64,000 nucleotides of DNA from Conchocele bisecta (lineage: Eukaryota; Mollusca; Bivalvia; Lucinida; Thyasiridae). A program made the translations under genes and the position numbers. This document shows, one piece after another, positions 46,893-56,800 of the stretch (position 1 is the stretch's first letter; every line of letters begins with the position of its first letter). The notes beneath the pieces are model-generated. The model saw only the letters and a list, made by a program, of their open reading frames with translations. It was not told the DNA's origin and did not search any database. Location: positions 80,115,488-80,179,487 of the forward strand of contig CM055271.1 in NCBI GenBank assembly GCA_029237695.1. The letters are read 5' to 3'.

Positions 46893-48168
46893 GAACTCTC
46901 GGGAGGCTAAAAGTAGGAGACCGGCGATCGCCACGATTAAAGCCCAAACATTCTCGGCTAGCCATCCGACGGTTTTTGATAATATAGATAGCAAGTAAGA
47001 AACGATACCTCCTATCAACCCAGGCAGCGCGGCAGCCGCCTTTCCGGCTAATTTAGCCAGGAGACTGGCGAGGGCTTTTAGTTGTTTTTTTTACCCACTC
47101 CTTGGCACCGGATGGCGTGGGTGGTGGTGTGGGTGCTGGCGTGGGTGGTGGTGCCGCACCGCCAGTGAAAACTAGAACTATAGTAGATATAGTCATACCG
47201 AGAGCCGCGAGGATGCTTGCTATCGTGATGCCCTGCTCTCTGAACAGAGTGCGAAGACGCTCACCGAGTGTCGTGTCCTCGTGCAGAACCCTCGAGATTG
47301 TTTCGCGGATCCGACTTATTTGTGTGCGGAGAGCCTCACGGCAAGCCGATGCAGCCTCCAAGCGAGCTGCTCTTTCGTCCCGCAACGACCGCAGGCGTTC
47401 GGTGATTCGCTCGGTAGATTCTCTATCGCCACCGGCTTCCTCCAGTTTTCTTTCTTCTAGCGCGATATGTTCATCCAGCGCCGTGAGTTTGGCGAGGTTA
47501 TGGACCAATTCGCCCCGGACTGTTTGCATAGCCTTATCGAGCCCCCGGAGTTCGCGAAGAGGTAACGGGGGGTCATTCATCGTCCTGAGTATTCCGTCTA
47601 TCTCACTTTCCTTGAGCTCCATCGTGTTAATAGCGTCTGTGGCTACACGAGGGACCTCGATGAGCTCGACAGTTTCTATCGCGGCGGCTGTCTTCGCCAT
47701 CGTTTCGTCGGTAGACTTGAGGGCCTCTGCAGCGCGGGCTGGCATAATTGTTTTAACACGCGCCCAATCTACGAATCCTAGTTCGTTCTTTATGATTTGG
47801 CCACCGCCCCGATTTCCAGGAATGGTGTTCAGCGATAGGGTTTTTTTGGTATTCATGTTGATGATTGGGATATTTGATGCTTTTAGTCGCAACCTACCAC
47901 GCATATCCAATTCGAACTTGGAGTAGTCGCGACCGACAGATGGGACCACACCTTTTTCTGCCAAACTGTTGTAGTAGTCGTCTACAGCTGAATTGATTAA
48001 TTCCCGACTTTGACTAGTGGTAGTGCCACCTATTTCCTCGCCGGGTGGATTCCCTATCGCGTCTATGAAGGACGTTTCGTTATCGTTATCATCATCGATG
48101 TCATCATCATCCTCATCGACGTAATCGTCTCTACCGATTTCATCCATGTCAACATCGTAATCAGCCAT
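46872..48168 (-). pseudogene. Acidic coiled-coil membrane protein with a frameshift at an A8 run
   Basis: Starts at ATG 48168. The N-terminus is strongly acidic (DEDDDDIDDDND). A long helical, coiled-coil-prone middle follows (IALEERKLEEAGG, RLRSLRDERAARLEAA), then a hydrophobic segment (IASILAALGMTISTIVLVF), a Pro/Thr linker and GAKEWVKK. At A8 (47085-47092) the frame ends soon after, at 47053, but skipping one base gives an open continuation with a second long hydrophobic region (LPGLIGGIVSYLLSIL, ALIVAIAGLLLLAS) to a stop at 46872. The protein would be about 430 residues. The best explanation is a one-base indel in the homopolymer, either mutation or sequencing error. Divergent from the capsid gene with 59 bp between starts. 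Role unknown. Confidence 0.7.
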
Positions 48169-48227
48169 TGTATTAAAGACAAAATCATACGAGTTTAATA
48201 GTTTAACTAATTTTCTTAAAATTAATT
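48169..48227. promoter_or_regulatory. Divergent intergenic region before the capsid gene
   Basis: 59 bp of AT-rich DNA between two divergent ATGs, containing TTTAATAGTTTAAC and CTAATTTTCTTAAAATTAATT. Similar TTAATTAATTAA-type motifs follow the ATPase gene (50150-50162) and lie at 52422-52440. Promoter function is inferred from position only. Confidence 0.45.
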
Positions 48228-49523
48228 ATGTCTTCGAGTCAATACGGTCGCAAACTCAATCCATATCGCAGACTGCGTGAGCCCCTCGGGGCGAAAGGTG
48301 TGAGACAGAGTGTCGTTATTACGAACAACCCATCAACGATCGATCAGAACCAGCAGCTCTTAGTCCGCTTCCCCAACCTCGGAGCTAGCGACGTTATTAT
48401 ACCGGGGACTGTTCGCCTCGCTTTCACTATTTCGCTGGCGTCGACGGACGCGGACCGAACCGTCGTTCAGGACCTAGGTCGCGCCATCGTTAAGAAGACT
48501 ATGATAAAGATTTATGGTAATGAGGTGATGTCGATCGATGACAGCGACGTCTACCATTGCTACCAGGACCTGTGGAAGACGGCACAAGAGAGGGAAAACG
48601 GTGTATATCAAGGTATTAACACCAGCAGAAATGAAAACGTTACCAGACTTAGAATAGGGGCTGGTAACAAGGTAGATAACGTCGTGAGCGACAACGCAGT
48701 CGAGGCCGCTTACGGCAACCGATTCTACATCCCGCTCGACTTTGAGTTACTGGAGAGTCACATGCCCTACTATCAGAGCGCTTTGGCGGACCGCCTCGAA
48801 TACGAACTAACGTTCAACGACTACGGCCGAGTTCTCATAGCCACTGACATAACATCGAAGTATACGATCGACAATGTGTCGCTGGAGTACGACATGGTTA
48901 CGATGCCCGAACTCGCGCGATTAATCAGAACCCATTACGCCGGGCGCGTTGCCATACTTTACGACCGAGTTCTTCGCCACCGCAAGATGACGAAAGACAA
49001 AAGCGACACATTGTGGAATATTAACGTCAATGTACCCGCCCGCTCGATGAAAGGTATACTGATGCTGTTTGAGGAGCGTAGGTTCGAGCTCGGGGCTAGA
49101 AAAACCGACAAATTCTATAACCCCAAAATCACGAAGGTAGAGGTGACGATTGAGGGAGTCCCCAATCAACTCTACACTGCGGGTCTTCGCGCGCACCAGC
49201 AGTGGGATGAAGTAAGAAAGCAGTTTGCTGCCGGCTCTAAGCGCTACCCGGAGGTTGCCGCGGTTGCTAAAGACCTACAGCTCTCGGACGTCTCCCTCGC
49301 GGAGTTCATGACTACCAAATATGGTCTATGGTTAGACATGCGAGTCAGTGATGACGATCAAATACACGGTAGTGGGCGCCAAGTTGAGAACGCTAGTGAG
49401 GGTGTGACGATCCAGATAACCAAAGAGGCGGATGGAAATGGCGCATTGAACGTGTACTTATATATAATTACATACGCACAACTCAACATAGAAGATGGTC
49501 GATACGTCTCAGCTTTATACTAA
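48228..49523 (+). CDS. PY: Major capsid protein, double jelly-roll (PY type, 431 aa)
   Basis: Best match is the Polinton major capsid protein, which forms pseudo-hexameric trimers in the predicted icosahedral capsid. Seen: a basic N-terminus, long beta-rich stretches (QSVVITNNPSTIDQNQQLLV, PGTVRLAFTISL), the conserved-looking centre YDMVTMPELARLIRTHY (about residue 220), a second beta-rich half (WNINVNVPARSMKGILMLFE, KVEVTIEGVPNQLYTAGL), and a final ALNVYLYIITYAQLNIEDGR strand near the C-terminus. Length and its place directly before the packaging ATPase fit the family. The last 29 bp overlap the ATPase gene in another frame. The frame is fully open, unlike several neighbours. Confidence 0.88.
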   Translation: MSSSQYGRKLNPYRRLREPLGAKGVRQSVVITNNPSTIDQNQQLLVRFPNLGASDVIIPGTVRLAFTISLASTDADRTVVQDLGRAIVKKTMIKIYGNEVMSIDDSDVYHCYQDLWKTAQERENGVYQGINTSRNENVTRLRIGAGNKVDNVVSDNAVEAAYGNRFYIPLDFELLESHMPYYQSALADRLEYELTFNDYGRVLIATDITSKYTIDNVSLEYDMVTMPELARLIRTHYAGRVAILYDRVLRHRKMTKDKSDTLWNINVNVPARSMKGILMLFEERRFELGARKTDKFYNPKITKVEVTIEGVPNQLYTAGLRAHQQWDEVRKQFAAGSKRYPEVAAVAKDLQLSDVSLAEFMTTKYGLWLDMRVSDDDQIHGSGRQVENASEGVTIQITKEADGNGALNVYLYIITYAQLNIEDGRYVSALY

Positions 49524-50157
49524 ATCTAAAGATTTATTAATTAATAATCAGTACCAATTCACGATTGGAGATGCCCACTCTGCCATAATATGTGGGCAGA
49601 CAGGATGTGGGAAAACGGTTTTCATCCTAGATTTGCTAGTGGGCTCCTACCGCGATGCCTTTCGTCACATTGTGATACTATGTCCCACTGTGCGGCACAA
49701 CGATACTTATCAGCGGCGCCCTTGGATATGGTCCGATCCTGAGGTATACGTTATTGACCCTGGTGATAGACTTCATGAATGGTTGCGTGGTTTATACCAA
49801 ATATTTCAGGGTGAGCCCACCCTATACGTGATTGATGATTGCTCAGCTAAAACGGCGATGACTAAAAAGAAGGACATGCTCTCCGAGCTCGCATTTTCTG
49901 GCCGCCATGCTAGACAAAGCGTATGGATATCCACTCAAAAGTACAACGCCGTCCTCAAGGATCTACGCGAACAAACGAAATGGGTCGCCCTCTTTCACTG
50001 CAAGGACCGAGACTCATTCGAGGACTGTCTTCGAGAGAATGACGTTATCCCAACGCGCGAGGAGCGGCTTGAGGTTCGACAGATACTTTCAAAAAGTAAG
50101 CACGCCAAACTTCTGCTAAAGACCGATCAACCAACTGCTTATAAAGTTTATAATTAA
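49495..50157 (+). CDS. ATP: FtsK/HerA-type genome-packaging ATPase (220 aa)
   Basis: Pumps DNA into preformed capsids, by analogy with the A32-like ATPases of this virus lineage. Walker A is GQTGCGKT (residues 34-41), Walker B is LYVIDD (110-115), and a SGRHARQSVWISTQKYNAV segment follows where the family has its conserved Gln (sensor). Length is typical for Polintons. ATG 49495 is the only sensible start, overlapping the capsid gene by 29 bp, which suggests a shared transcript. The frame is intact. A noncoding tandem-repeat block follows. Confidence 0.93.
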   Translation: MVDTSQLYTKSKDLLINNQYQFTIGDAHSAIICGQTGCGKTVFILDLLVGSYRDAFRHIVILCPTVRHNDTYQRRPWIWSDPEVYVIDPGDRLHEWLRGLYQIFQGEPTLYVIDDCSAKTAMTKKKDMLSELAFSGRHARQSVWISTQKYNAVLKDLREQTKWVALFHCKDRDSFEDCLRENDVIPTREERLEVRQILSKSKHAKLLLKTDQPTAYKVYN

Positions 50158-50640
50158 TTAACAAATGGGGGGGAGCAATTGCTGAAATTATTGAGTAATT
50201 ACTGAATGTTGCTGAAATTGTTGAGCAATTGCTGAATATTACTGAATGTTACTGAGTTATTACTGAATATTACTGAATGTTATTGAGTTATTACTGAATG
50301 GTTACTAAATATTTATTACTGAATATTACTGAATATTGCTGAATTTTGGTGAAATTTTGTTGAATATTGTTGAAATATTGCTGAATTTTGTTGAATATTA
50401 CTGAATCTTACTGAATGGTTACTAAATATTACTGAGTAATTGCTAAAATTGTTGAGTAATTTACTAAAATTGTTGAGTAATTACTGAATATTACTGAATG
50501 GTTACTAAATATTACTGAATATTACTGAGTAATTGCTAAAATTGTTGAGTAATTCCTAAAATTGTTGAGTAATGTTCAACAAAATGGTGAATATTACTGA
50601 GTAAATGTTGGACGAATGGTGAATAATGGTTAACAATGTT
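50158..50640. repeat. ATTACTGAAT-type minisatellite inside the Polinton
   Basis: About 420 bp of irregular 10-11 bp units (ATTACTGAAT, ATTGTTGAGTA, GGTTACTAAAT). No open frame. It occupies the space between the ATPase and the next structural gene. Confidence 0.9.
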
Positions 50641-50770
50641 AACAATTTGCTGCTCCGCTGCGAGTTTTATTGCTAACATAATGGTGATCATAAGTATCGG
50701 TTGGTGCGGGTGGCAATATATTAAACTTATGAGACTTGTCAGAATAGTAAAATTAATAATTTTGAAAAAA

Positions 50771-51748
50771 ATGAACTGTGACGAACTTCTCGATCAGCTA
50801 ATTGAAGAGACAATCGTGTCGACTGCCGACACACCAAAATAACCTGAAGGAGAACCGACTGTAGAAAATGAAAAAGCGTCGCGACGTGAGCGGCTAGCTG
50901 CTTTGGCTGCTGGGGGGAAATCTGAGCATTATCTTGGTAAGCGCCTCTCAGTTTGTCAGGTGGATAAGATGTCAAATGAGGAAATTGATAAAATGTATGT
51001 GCGATACGAATCTAGGTTAGGTGCGGAGATGACAAAAACTCTCGGATCGGCGGTTATTGATTTATACGCTACCACCGTTAGTATACTTCTCCCTATACCG
51101 AACACCGCGGGGTTGATTCGCGATCTAGAGGGTGACCCTTTTATAGGACACGCTCTTAGAACGGCCTGCTGCTCAATTTATCACAAGTTTGGAATGTACT
51201 TAGCTCCACTGACAACACTGTTGACCACTGGTAAACATTGTCAATTTGGACATATATGCCCACTAACTATAAACCGTAATATTATAAATGGTGACACACC
51301 AAAGAGAGTGACGGAACCACAATCCCCGATTGTCCCAATGTTGAATCCAATTGATCCTCCAAAAGAACCGTCAACCCGACATAAAAACCCAAAAAGACAG
51401 GCAGCTGGGCAGGCGGTGGCTGTCGCTCGAAAAAATAAAATACTCGATGAGCATCGAGAGACTAAACTTCAATCTCAATTGGGGACGAAGAAAGGAAAAC
51501 ATCTAAATACAGATCAATCTTTCCCGAGTGTAAACACACCACTGATTGTTCCAACTGATTGGAGGACCCCATGGGTTATTGGTGGTGGTCTGGCATTTGG
51601 GTTCACTATAGGTGGTGTACTTTACTATATCTACACCAGAAATCCAACTTCAACTCCAACGGTGGTTCTTAAGGAAGTTACGAAACACCAATCACGATTG
51701 GATGCGCCCCATTTAAACATCGATCGCGATCCCTTATATATGCAATAA
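50771..51748 (+). pseudogene. Putative Polinton membrane/virion protein, one in-frame TAA
   Basis: The frame from ATG 50771 (MNCDELLDQLIEETIVS) hits a single in-frame TAA at 50840-50842, then stays open to 51748. Beyond the stop it reads a charged helix (EKASRRERLAALAAGGK), YLGKRLSVCQVDKMS, RYESRLGAEMTKTLG, FIGHALRTACCSIYHKFGMY, TTGKHCQFGHICP (Cys/His cluster), a basic linker (HKNPKRQ) and a late hydrophobic segment (WVIGGGLAFGFTIGGVLYYI, about residues 265-285). About 325 residues if undamaged. Upstream of 50771 the frame is open with hydrophobic residues from about 50636, but that overlaps the repeat edge and is probably not coding. Function unknown; a virion membrane or core role is possible. 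Confidence 0.65.
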
Positions 51749-51760
51749 TTATAGTTAGCA

Positions 51761-51994
51761 ATGGTTGAAAAAGATGGTAAAATGATAGTGAATGCGCTTT
51801 ATCACGCCGTGGTGATATCGGGTTTTAGCATTGGGTATGCACGGCTATCAAAGATGGCCTTAGGAGGGTCCGCCCAAAAATTGGACTTTACTGTGAGAGA
51901 CGTAGGGCTCGCGACCTTAGATGTAGCGACCGCAGTTTGGACCCGAGATTATCTAATTAAAGCTGGAATTCTACCTGTTAATATATGGAAATAA
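51761..51994 (+). CDS. Small Polinton protein with a hydrophobic N-terminal half (77 aa)
   Basis: ATG 51761, 12 bp after the preceding gene. Residues about 8-35 (VNALYHAVVISGFSIGYARL) are moderately hydrophobic, and the C-terminus ends GILPVNIWK. No known motif. The next gene starts 4 bp later, so these small genes look co-transcribed. Identity unknown. Confidence 0.6.
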   Translation: MVEKDGKMIVNALYHAVVISGFSIGYARLSKMALGGSAQKLDFTVRDVGLATLDVATAVWTRDYLIKAGILPVNIWK

Positions 51995-51998
51995 ATAA

Positions 51999-52436
51999 AT
52001 GTCTTCAATCGCAGTAATAGTAGGTGGTGCACTTGTAAACGCATTGGCGTTCAGCGGTAGCAACTTTATATTCTCTAAACTGAGAAGCTCGAATGTGGAT
52101 GAGGAGCGCAAGCGTCACGATTTAGCTGTAGAACAACTCAATAGTGCAAAGGAAGCATGGTCGAAAAAACGAACCGCCCATCTGGACTGGGTCAACGAAG
52201 AGCTTCGCCGCGAAAATCACGCCGCGCAAATATTTCAGAACGTTGAAGAAGCCAACCGCGAGTACGCGCTGGCATATCCACATAAAAGTCTCGATCCAAT
52301 GGATCGAGAGCCCCAACTTTCAGATTTCTATGTACCGTCAGAGCCCCAAAAAGACCGCTAGATCGCTTTCATCGTCGTGGGAATGGGTGTGGTGGGTCTC
52401 GCCACCTACTATATCCAATCGAAATTAATTAATTAA
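51999..52436 (+). pseudogene. Small Polinton protein with two hydrophobic ends, cut by an in-frame TAG
   Basis: ATG 51999. An N-terminal hydrophobic segment (SIAVIVGGALVNALAFSGSN) is followed by a charged helical centre (VDEERKRHDLAVEQLNSAKE) and DREPQLSDFYVPSEPQKDR. A TAG at 52359-52361 follows, but the frame continues open for 24 more residues that form a good membrane segment (IAFIVVGMGVVGLATYYI) before a natural TAA at 52434-52436. The stop therefore removes a likely C-terminal anchor. Function unknown. Confidence 0.65.
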
Positions 52437-52491
52437 TAATTATTTTAAAACTTTTTTTTTTTTATAAATATATATGTATATATATAGAACG

Positions 52492-52812
52492 ATGTCAGTT
52501 GACGAACTTTATTTTGCTATGATCGATGTAGGCTACACGGCCCTTAAACACCGTTTACCTGGTGCAAAGAGTATGATTCATCTGGCCCGAGATTCTCTCG
52601 AGACGTGGCGTGAGGACGAAAAATCGGCCTCCCTTTTCGCAAAGCGGATGTTAGATTCCTCCGAATTGGATTGGAACAGGAGCAAAAACTTAACCCCCAA
52701 CAAAAAAGGTTTATTATTATCGACGCAGTTACCGGACGATCTGATGAGGGCATGTTGGAGATTGTCCGATATATTAGAATACTTCGCATATGATGAACAC
52801 GCGCAAACTTGA
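52492..52812 (+). CDS. Small Polinton protein of unknown function (106 aa)
   Basis: Start chosen at ATG 52492 (MSVDELYFAMIDVGYTALKH); an upstream in-frame ATG at 52474 lies in a TATA-rich tract and is less likely. Mostly helical, charged, with no motif I recognise. It overlaps the integrase start by 23 bp, suggesting coupled expression. Confidence 0.6.
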   Translation: MSVDELYFAMIDVGYTALKHRLPGAKSMIHLARDSLETWREDEKSASLFAKRMLDSSELDWNRSKNLTPNKKGLLLSTQLPDDLMRACWRLSDILEYFAYDEHAQT

Positions 52813-53878
52813 TACCAAACTATCGGTTCGCCTAGCGCGCAAGCTAGCAAACACATACTACAGCCCCCGCGGCTACTGGAAGGGACTCGCGGCCATCAAG
52901 AACCTCGCGGCGGCGACCAAGGTTTCAGAAAACGATGTCAAGGAATGGCACAAGAGGCAGGCCATCTGGCAAATCTATTTACCCGCGCCTCGCAGTATTC
53001 CGCGTCCGAAATTCGACGTGCCGGTGCCTAACCAAGTTCACCAAGCGGATCTCCTGTTTCTCCCTCACGATCGCGTCGGTCGTAAAACGTACAAGTACGC
53101 ACTGACAATCGTTGACGTAGCGAGTCGTTATAAGGGGGCTGAGCCACTGGCTACGAAAGAGTCTAAGGAGGTGGCCGAGGCTCTTTCCCGAATCTATAAG
53201 AGGAGTTCTCTCAAATGGCCGAATCTTCTCCAGGTCGATCCCGGTCGTGAGTTCATGGGGGCGGTCTCTCAACTGTTGGCTAAGCACGACGTTTATGTCA
53301 GACGCGGCCGCGTCAACATCCACCGGGACCAGGGGATCGTGGAGCGTTTCAATCGAACCCTGGCTGAGAGACTGTTCGGTCACCAATATGCCAAAGAGTT
53401 GATGCTTGCGCAGCGGGACCCTCATTCGCGATCGACCGAGTGGGTGGCCAGACTTCCCGCCGTGGTCTCCGCACTGAACGGAGAGGTTACCAGATTGATA
53501 GGTAAGAAGCCTGTAGATGCCATCAAGTCTAAAAAGGTGACGAGCAAGCCATCTGCCGTCTCGAGAGGGCGACCCGTTGGTTTAGAGGAGCAACTACTTC
53601 CCTCGGATGTTGACGTTCGGTACCTCTATCAACCGGGAGAGCTCGAAGGTGGCAGCCGCCGCGCGACGGATCCCGTGTGGTCTCTCAATGTATATCATCT
53701 AGATAGATCTATTACCAAACCTGATGAGCCCGTGCTCTACTATTTGGATGATGGCACATCTCGCGGTTTTGTTCGCGAAGAACTTCTTATGGTACCTTCT
53801 GACACCCAGCTACCTCCGGATCGTCAGAGTCTTTATTATTCTTTCAGAGTTTTTTTGTTTTTTTTACCTATCCTATAG
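52790..53878 (+). CDS. INT: Retroviral-type (RVE) integrase (362 aa)
   Basis: Catalyses insertion of the linear element and makes the short target duplication. The catalytic triad is D87 (VHQADLLFLP), D150 (LLQVDPGREF) and E185 (HRDQGIVERFNRTLAE), a D,D-34-E spacing. An N-terminal helical region (about 1-60) shows no clear HHCC zinc finger. The C-terminal 110 residues (VDVRYLYQPGELEGGSRR, YYLDDGTSRGFVREEL) resemble the small beta-barrel/chromo-like tail of this group. Start ATG 52790 has a second ATG directly after it. The 3' end overlaps the convergent polymerase gene by 11 bp. Frame and catalytic residues are intact. Confidence 0.93.
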   Translation: MMNTRKLDTKLSVRLARKLANTYYSPRGYWKGLAAIKNLAAATKVSENDVKEWHKRQAIWQIYLPAPRSIPRPKFDVPVPNQVHQADLLFLPHDRVGRKTYKYALTIVDVASRYKGAEPLATKESKEVAEALSRIYKRSSLKWPNLLQVDPGREFMGAVSQLLAKHDVYVRRGRVNIHRDQGIVERFNRTLAERLFGHQYAKELMLAQRDPHSRSTEWVARLPAVVSALNGEVTRLIGKKPVDAIKSKKVTSKPSAVSRGRPVGLEEQLLPSDVDVRYLYQPGELEGGSRRATDPVWSLNVYHLDRSITKPDEPVLYYLDDGTSRGFVREELLMVPSDTQLPPDRQSLYYSFRVFLFFLPIL

Positions 53879-56800
53879 GCTCGGTGTGTAACCCGTCTTC
53901 CATCACTCTCCTCTTGTCGTAGTACGCTGACAACCCCAACTTCTCCTGCTTGTACGTCTTCATCACCCCGTTAACCATTCGGAATCCCCTGTTCTCCGCC
54001 ATGTCTCTACCCCATTCGAGAGCACTCTTGTACTTTCCCCAAGTCAGATCGTTAGATCTCTTCGACATCCCCTTGGCCGAGTGCTTAGATTTTCCATCAC
54101 CACTCACATAGTAACACTTACTACACAGAGCGATGGCTCTATCCCCTTCGAATTCCAGCTTGAACAGACCCGGAGTTCTGTTGCTCCATTTATCCCACGC
54201 CAACCACTCGGTCTTCTCCTTATTGAACTTTCTCTTCATATTCTTTCTCACCACCGCCGCCAGCGTCTTCTCCGACAGAGCGAAGTACATACTGTCAGTG
54301 TCCATTTGTATAAGTTCAAAATCGGCACGATCCACGTATTTGTCTAGGAAGTCATAATAGAACTCTAGCATCCGTAGCTTAGCTAATTGGTATACCGCTA
54401 TACCACATTGAAACGGTCTATTTATCACCACTCGAGTCTTCCTGCTCGATATCTCGTAAGCCTCCCCAATCTCCTCCAGGTATTCGAACCACGCCGACCT
54501 CAGTGCCCGGTCGACAGTCTTCTCATCCTTCGTATATCTGGTGTTCAGGTGTCTCTCTTGTGCCTCTATCAGCTTGCCACAACACGCGTTGCCAACCAGT
54601 TTGAATATCTCCGCCAACACCGCCTTGCTCTTGTCGACGTCCCCCGTCCGTCTGGCATCGGTGACCTCTTTAACGAACCATTGAAATGGTTTGCCGGGCG
54701 TGTAGTCTATCACCCTATGCACCGCCTTGACGATCAGACCGTGCTCCAGATACCACTTAAGCAGCGGGGAGTATATGATCATCTTCTTGGCGGACATTGC
54801 CCCCACGAGCTTTCTCTGCCCTTCGACTCTATTCCTCCCAGTCCTGGCCAGGTAGTCCTTCATGTGCTGCGGAACCTCAGTCTCGTCGACTTCTCGATTA
54901 ACGAACAGCGGCGACATTTCAGAGAACTTGTCTCTCAACGTTTCTGGTACCTCTATATCCAACTCCGCAAATCCGAAACACTTTTCACTCCTGACCTCCC
55001 TCACGAAACGGTCTATATACGACTGTCTTTCCGGGTCGTCACACGTCCATATCGTCTCCTCCCCACACGGCATGTCCTTCGACAGAGTAGACAGATACAG
55101 CGCATTGGCGTCGTACCCCAGCACCGCCTTGCACATCTTCTCCTCCCGACTACCTACCTGACCCCTGATCGTCGACCTGCCAGCCTCTGCGTATCTGGAG
55201 AACACTATGGACGGACCACCGACCAATCCCTGCTTCATCATCTCGTAAGTTTCATACTTCGGAGACCACAACTCGGGCGTGTCCGCCTTCCCATCGATCG
55301 TCCCACGAAGTAGGTACTGAAGGGAAACACCGGGCAGAGACACAGCATCCTTGAGTATATCCACACCTCTTCCCCTGTAGAACTCAGTCATCTTAGTTAG
55401 AGCCTCCAGGAACGGTCCTACATCCAAATCGTCGTAGTGTTTCAACCATTCTTTGAATGTCTTCATCCCATTTTCTCGGAATACCTTCTTACACTCTTTC
55501 CACTCGGACAACGACAGTAGGAACTCACCCTTCAACTTCGAGTACCACTCGGGATAGTCTGGCAGCCCTGGATGGTCGAGCTTGTCCGCGCTATCGAACC
55601 ACTCGTACGGAAAGTGAGACTTCACCGTTTTACAGTCGGACGCCTTAACCCACCGGTCGTACGTGGTACCGGGTCCCAAATACTGGATGATGTCGAGAAA
55701 TCTAAACTCCGGGGTAAACAGAAACATCGTCGTGTTGGCTCTCTTTCCAACCATCACCTTATTCACGGTGGCCGCCAACTTCTCTACAAAGTACTGATTG
55801 ATGAGGTTCAGGTCGTACCTACTACAGTTGAACCCCACCACCGGGACTTGGTCAATCCAATAGATAATCTTTGCTTGCTGAGACTTCGATAACATATCTA
55901 TGTCGGCCGGCATATACTTCTTCCTAACCCCCTCCCTGATTGCCTTGCCTCTCATCTGCAGCTCGGTCACGAACTTCTCGACTAGCGTGTCGGTATCTCG
56001 TTCGCATATGTGTGTGATCCCTTTATGCATCGTATCCCCCAACGACACTGATATAGGAACGTGCTCGACCTCGAAGGTCAGGTCTTTGGTGGGTTGCGTG
56101 GTTTTTGACTTGTCGAGATACGCCTCGAAGTCGTATACTATCTGATGAGGGTATAGAGTCGTCGCCTCCTCGTGCGGCGGTGGTGGATAGTGGGGATTCC
56201 TCTCATTCAACCACTCGCACTCCCATATCACCACCAGCTCGTACCCCGCCTTCCTTATCTTGGCGTCTTGTATTTTCGTCTTACTGTACAGCGATCTCGC
56301 GTGACCTCTCCTGCAATGTGTCGGACACCCATGCCAGTAACATCCGTGAAACTGAAACACGGTCTTGGTCTCGTGACAATATCCATCGACCGGATCGCCG
56401 GCCACCCACCTCTCTCCACCGTGACCACATCTCGCGTGATGTATGTGCTTTCCCACTGTCTCTTCTTATCTGCTCAACCATTGAATCGACCTCTCGCTCG
56501 CTGACCCCTTGGGATAGAACGCCTTCTCGTATGCAGACTGCGGTCTCTCTACCATCTTACCTGGACATGTCACCACGGTCTTCCCACCCATGCAGGTGGT
56601 CGCGTGCCTGTGCATGTTAAACGACTTTGTGAACCGTTGTTGACATCCGGTGCATCCGTACTCGTTCGTCATCTTGCGGAGGTTCGTTATGAGGAAAGAG
56701 TGACCTCCAAACATTCCTATCGTCATGATCTTCTCTCCAACCACGTCGTAATTTGCCGGAACCTTCATGAGATACCACACTCCCTCGTCGGTGGGCTCGT

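Noticed and set aside
47078..47095. Programmed -1 frameshift at the A8 run of the membrane protein gene
   Set aside because: A -1 shift meets a stop two codons later; the conserved hydrophobic continuation needs a +1 shift. A homopolymer indel is simpler.
47102..47926. The 274-codon plus-strand frame opposite the coiled-coil gene
   Set aside because: It is an antisense shadow of the minus-strand gene; its Ser/Arg-rich composition follows from the complement of Glu/Arg/Ala codons.
54387..55313. The 308-codon plus-strand frame opposite the polymerase
   Set aside because: Antisense shadow of the polymerase, whose catalytic motifs are clear on the minus strand.
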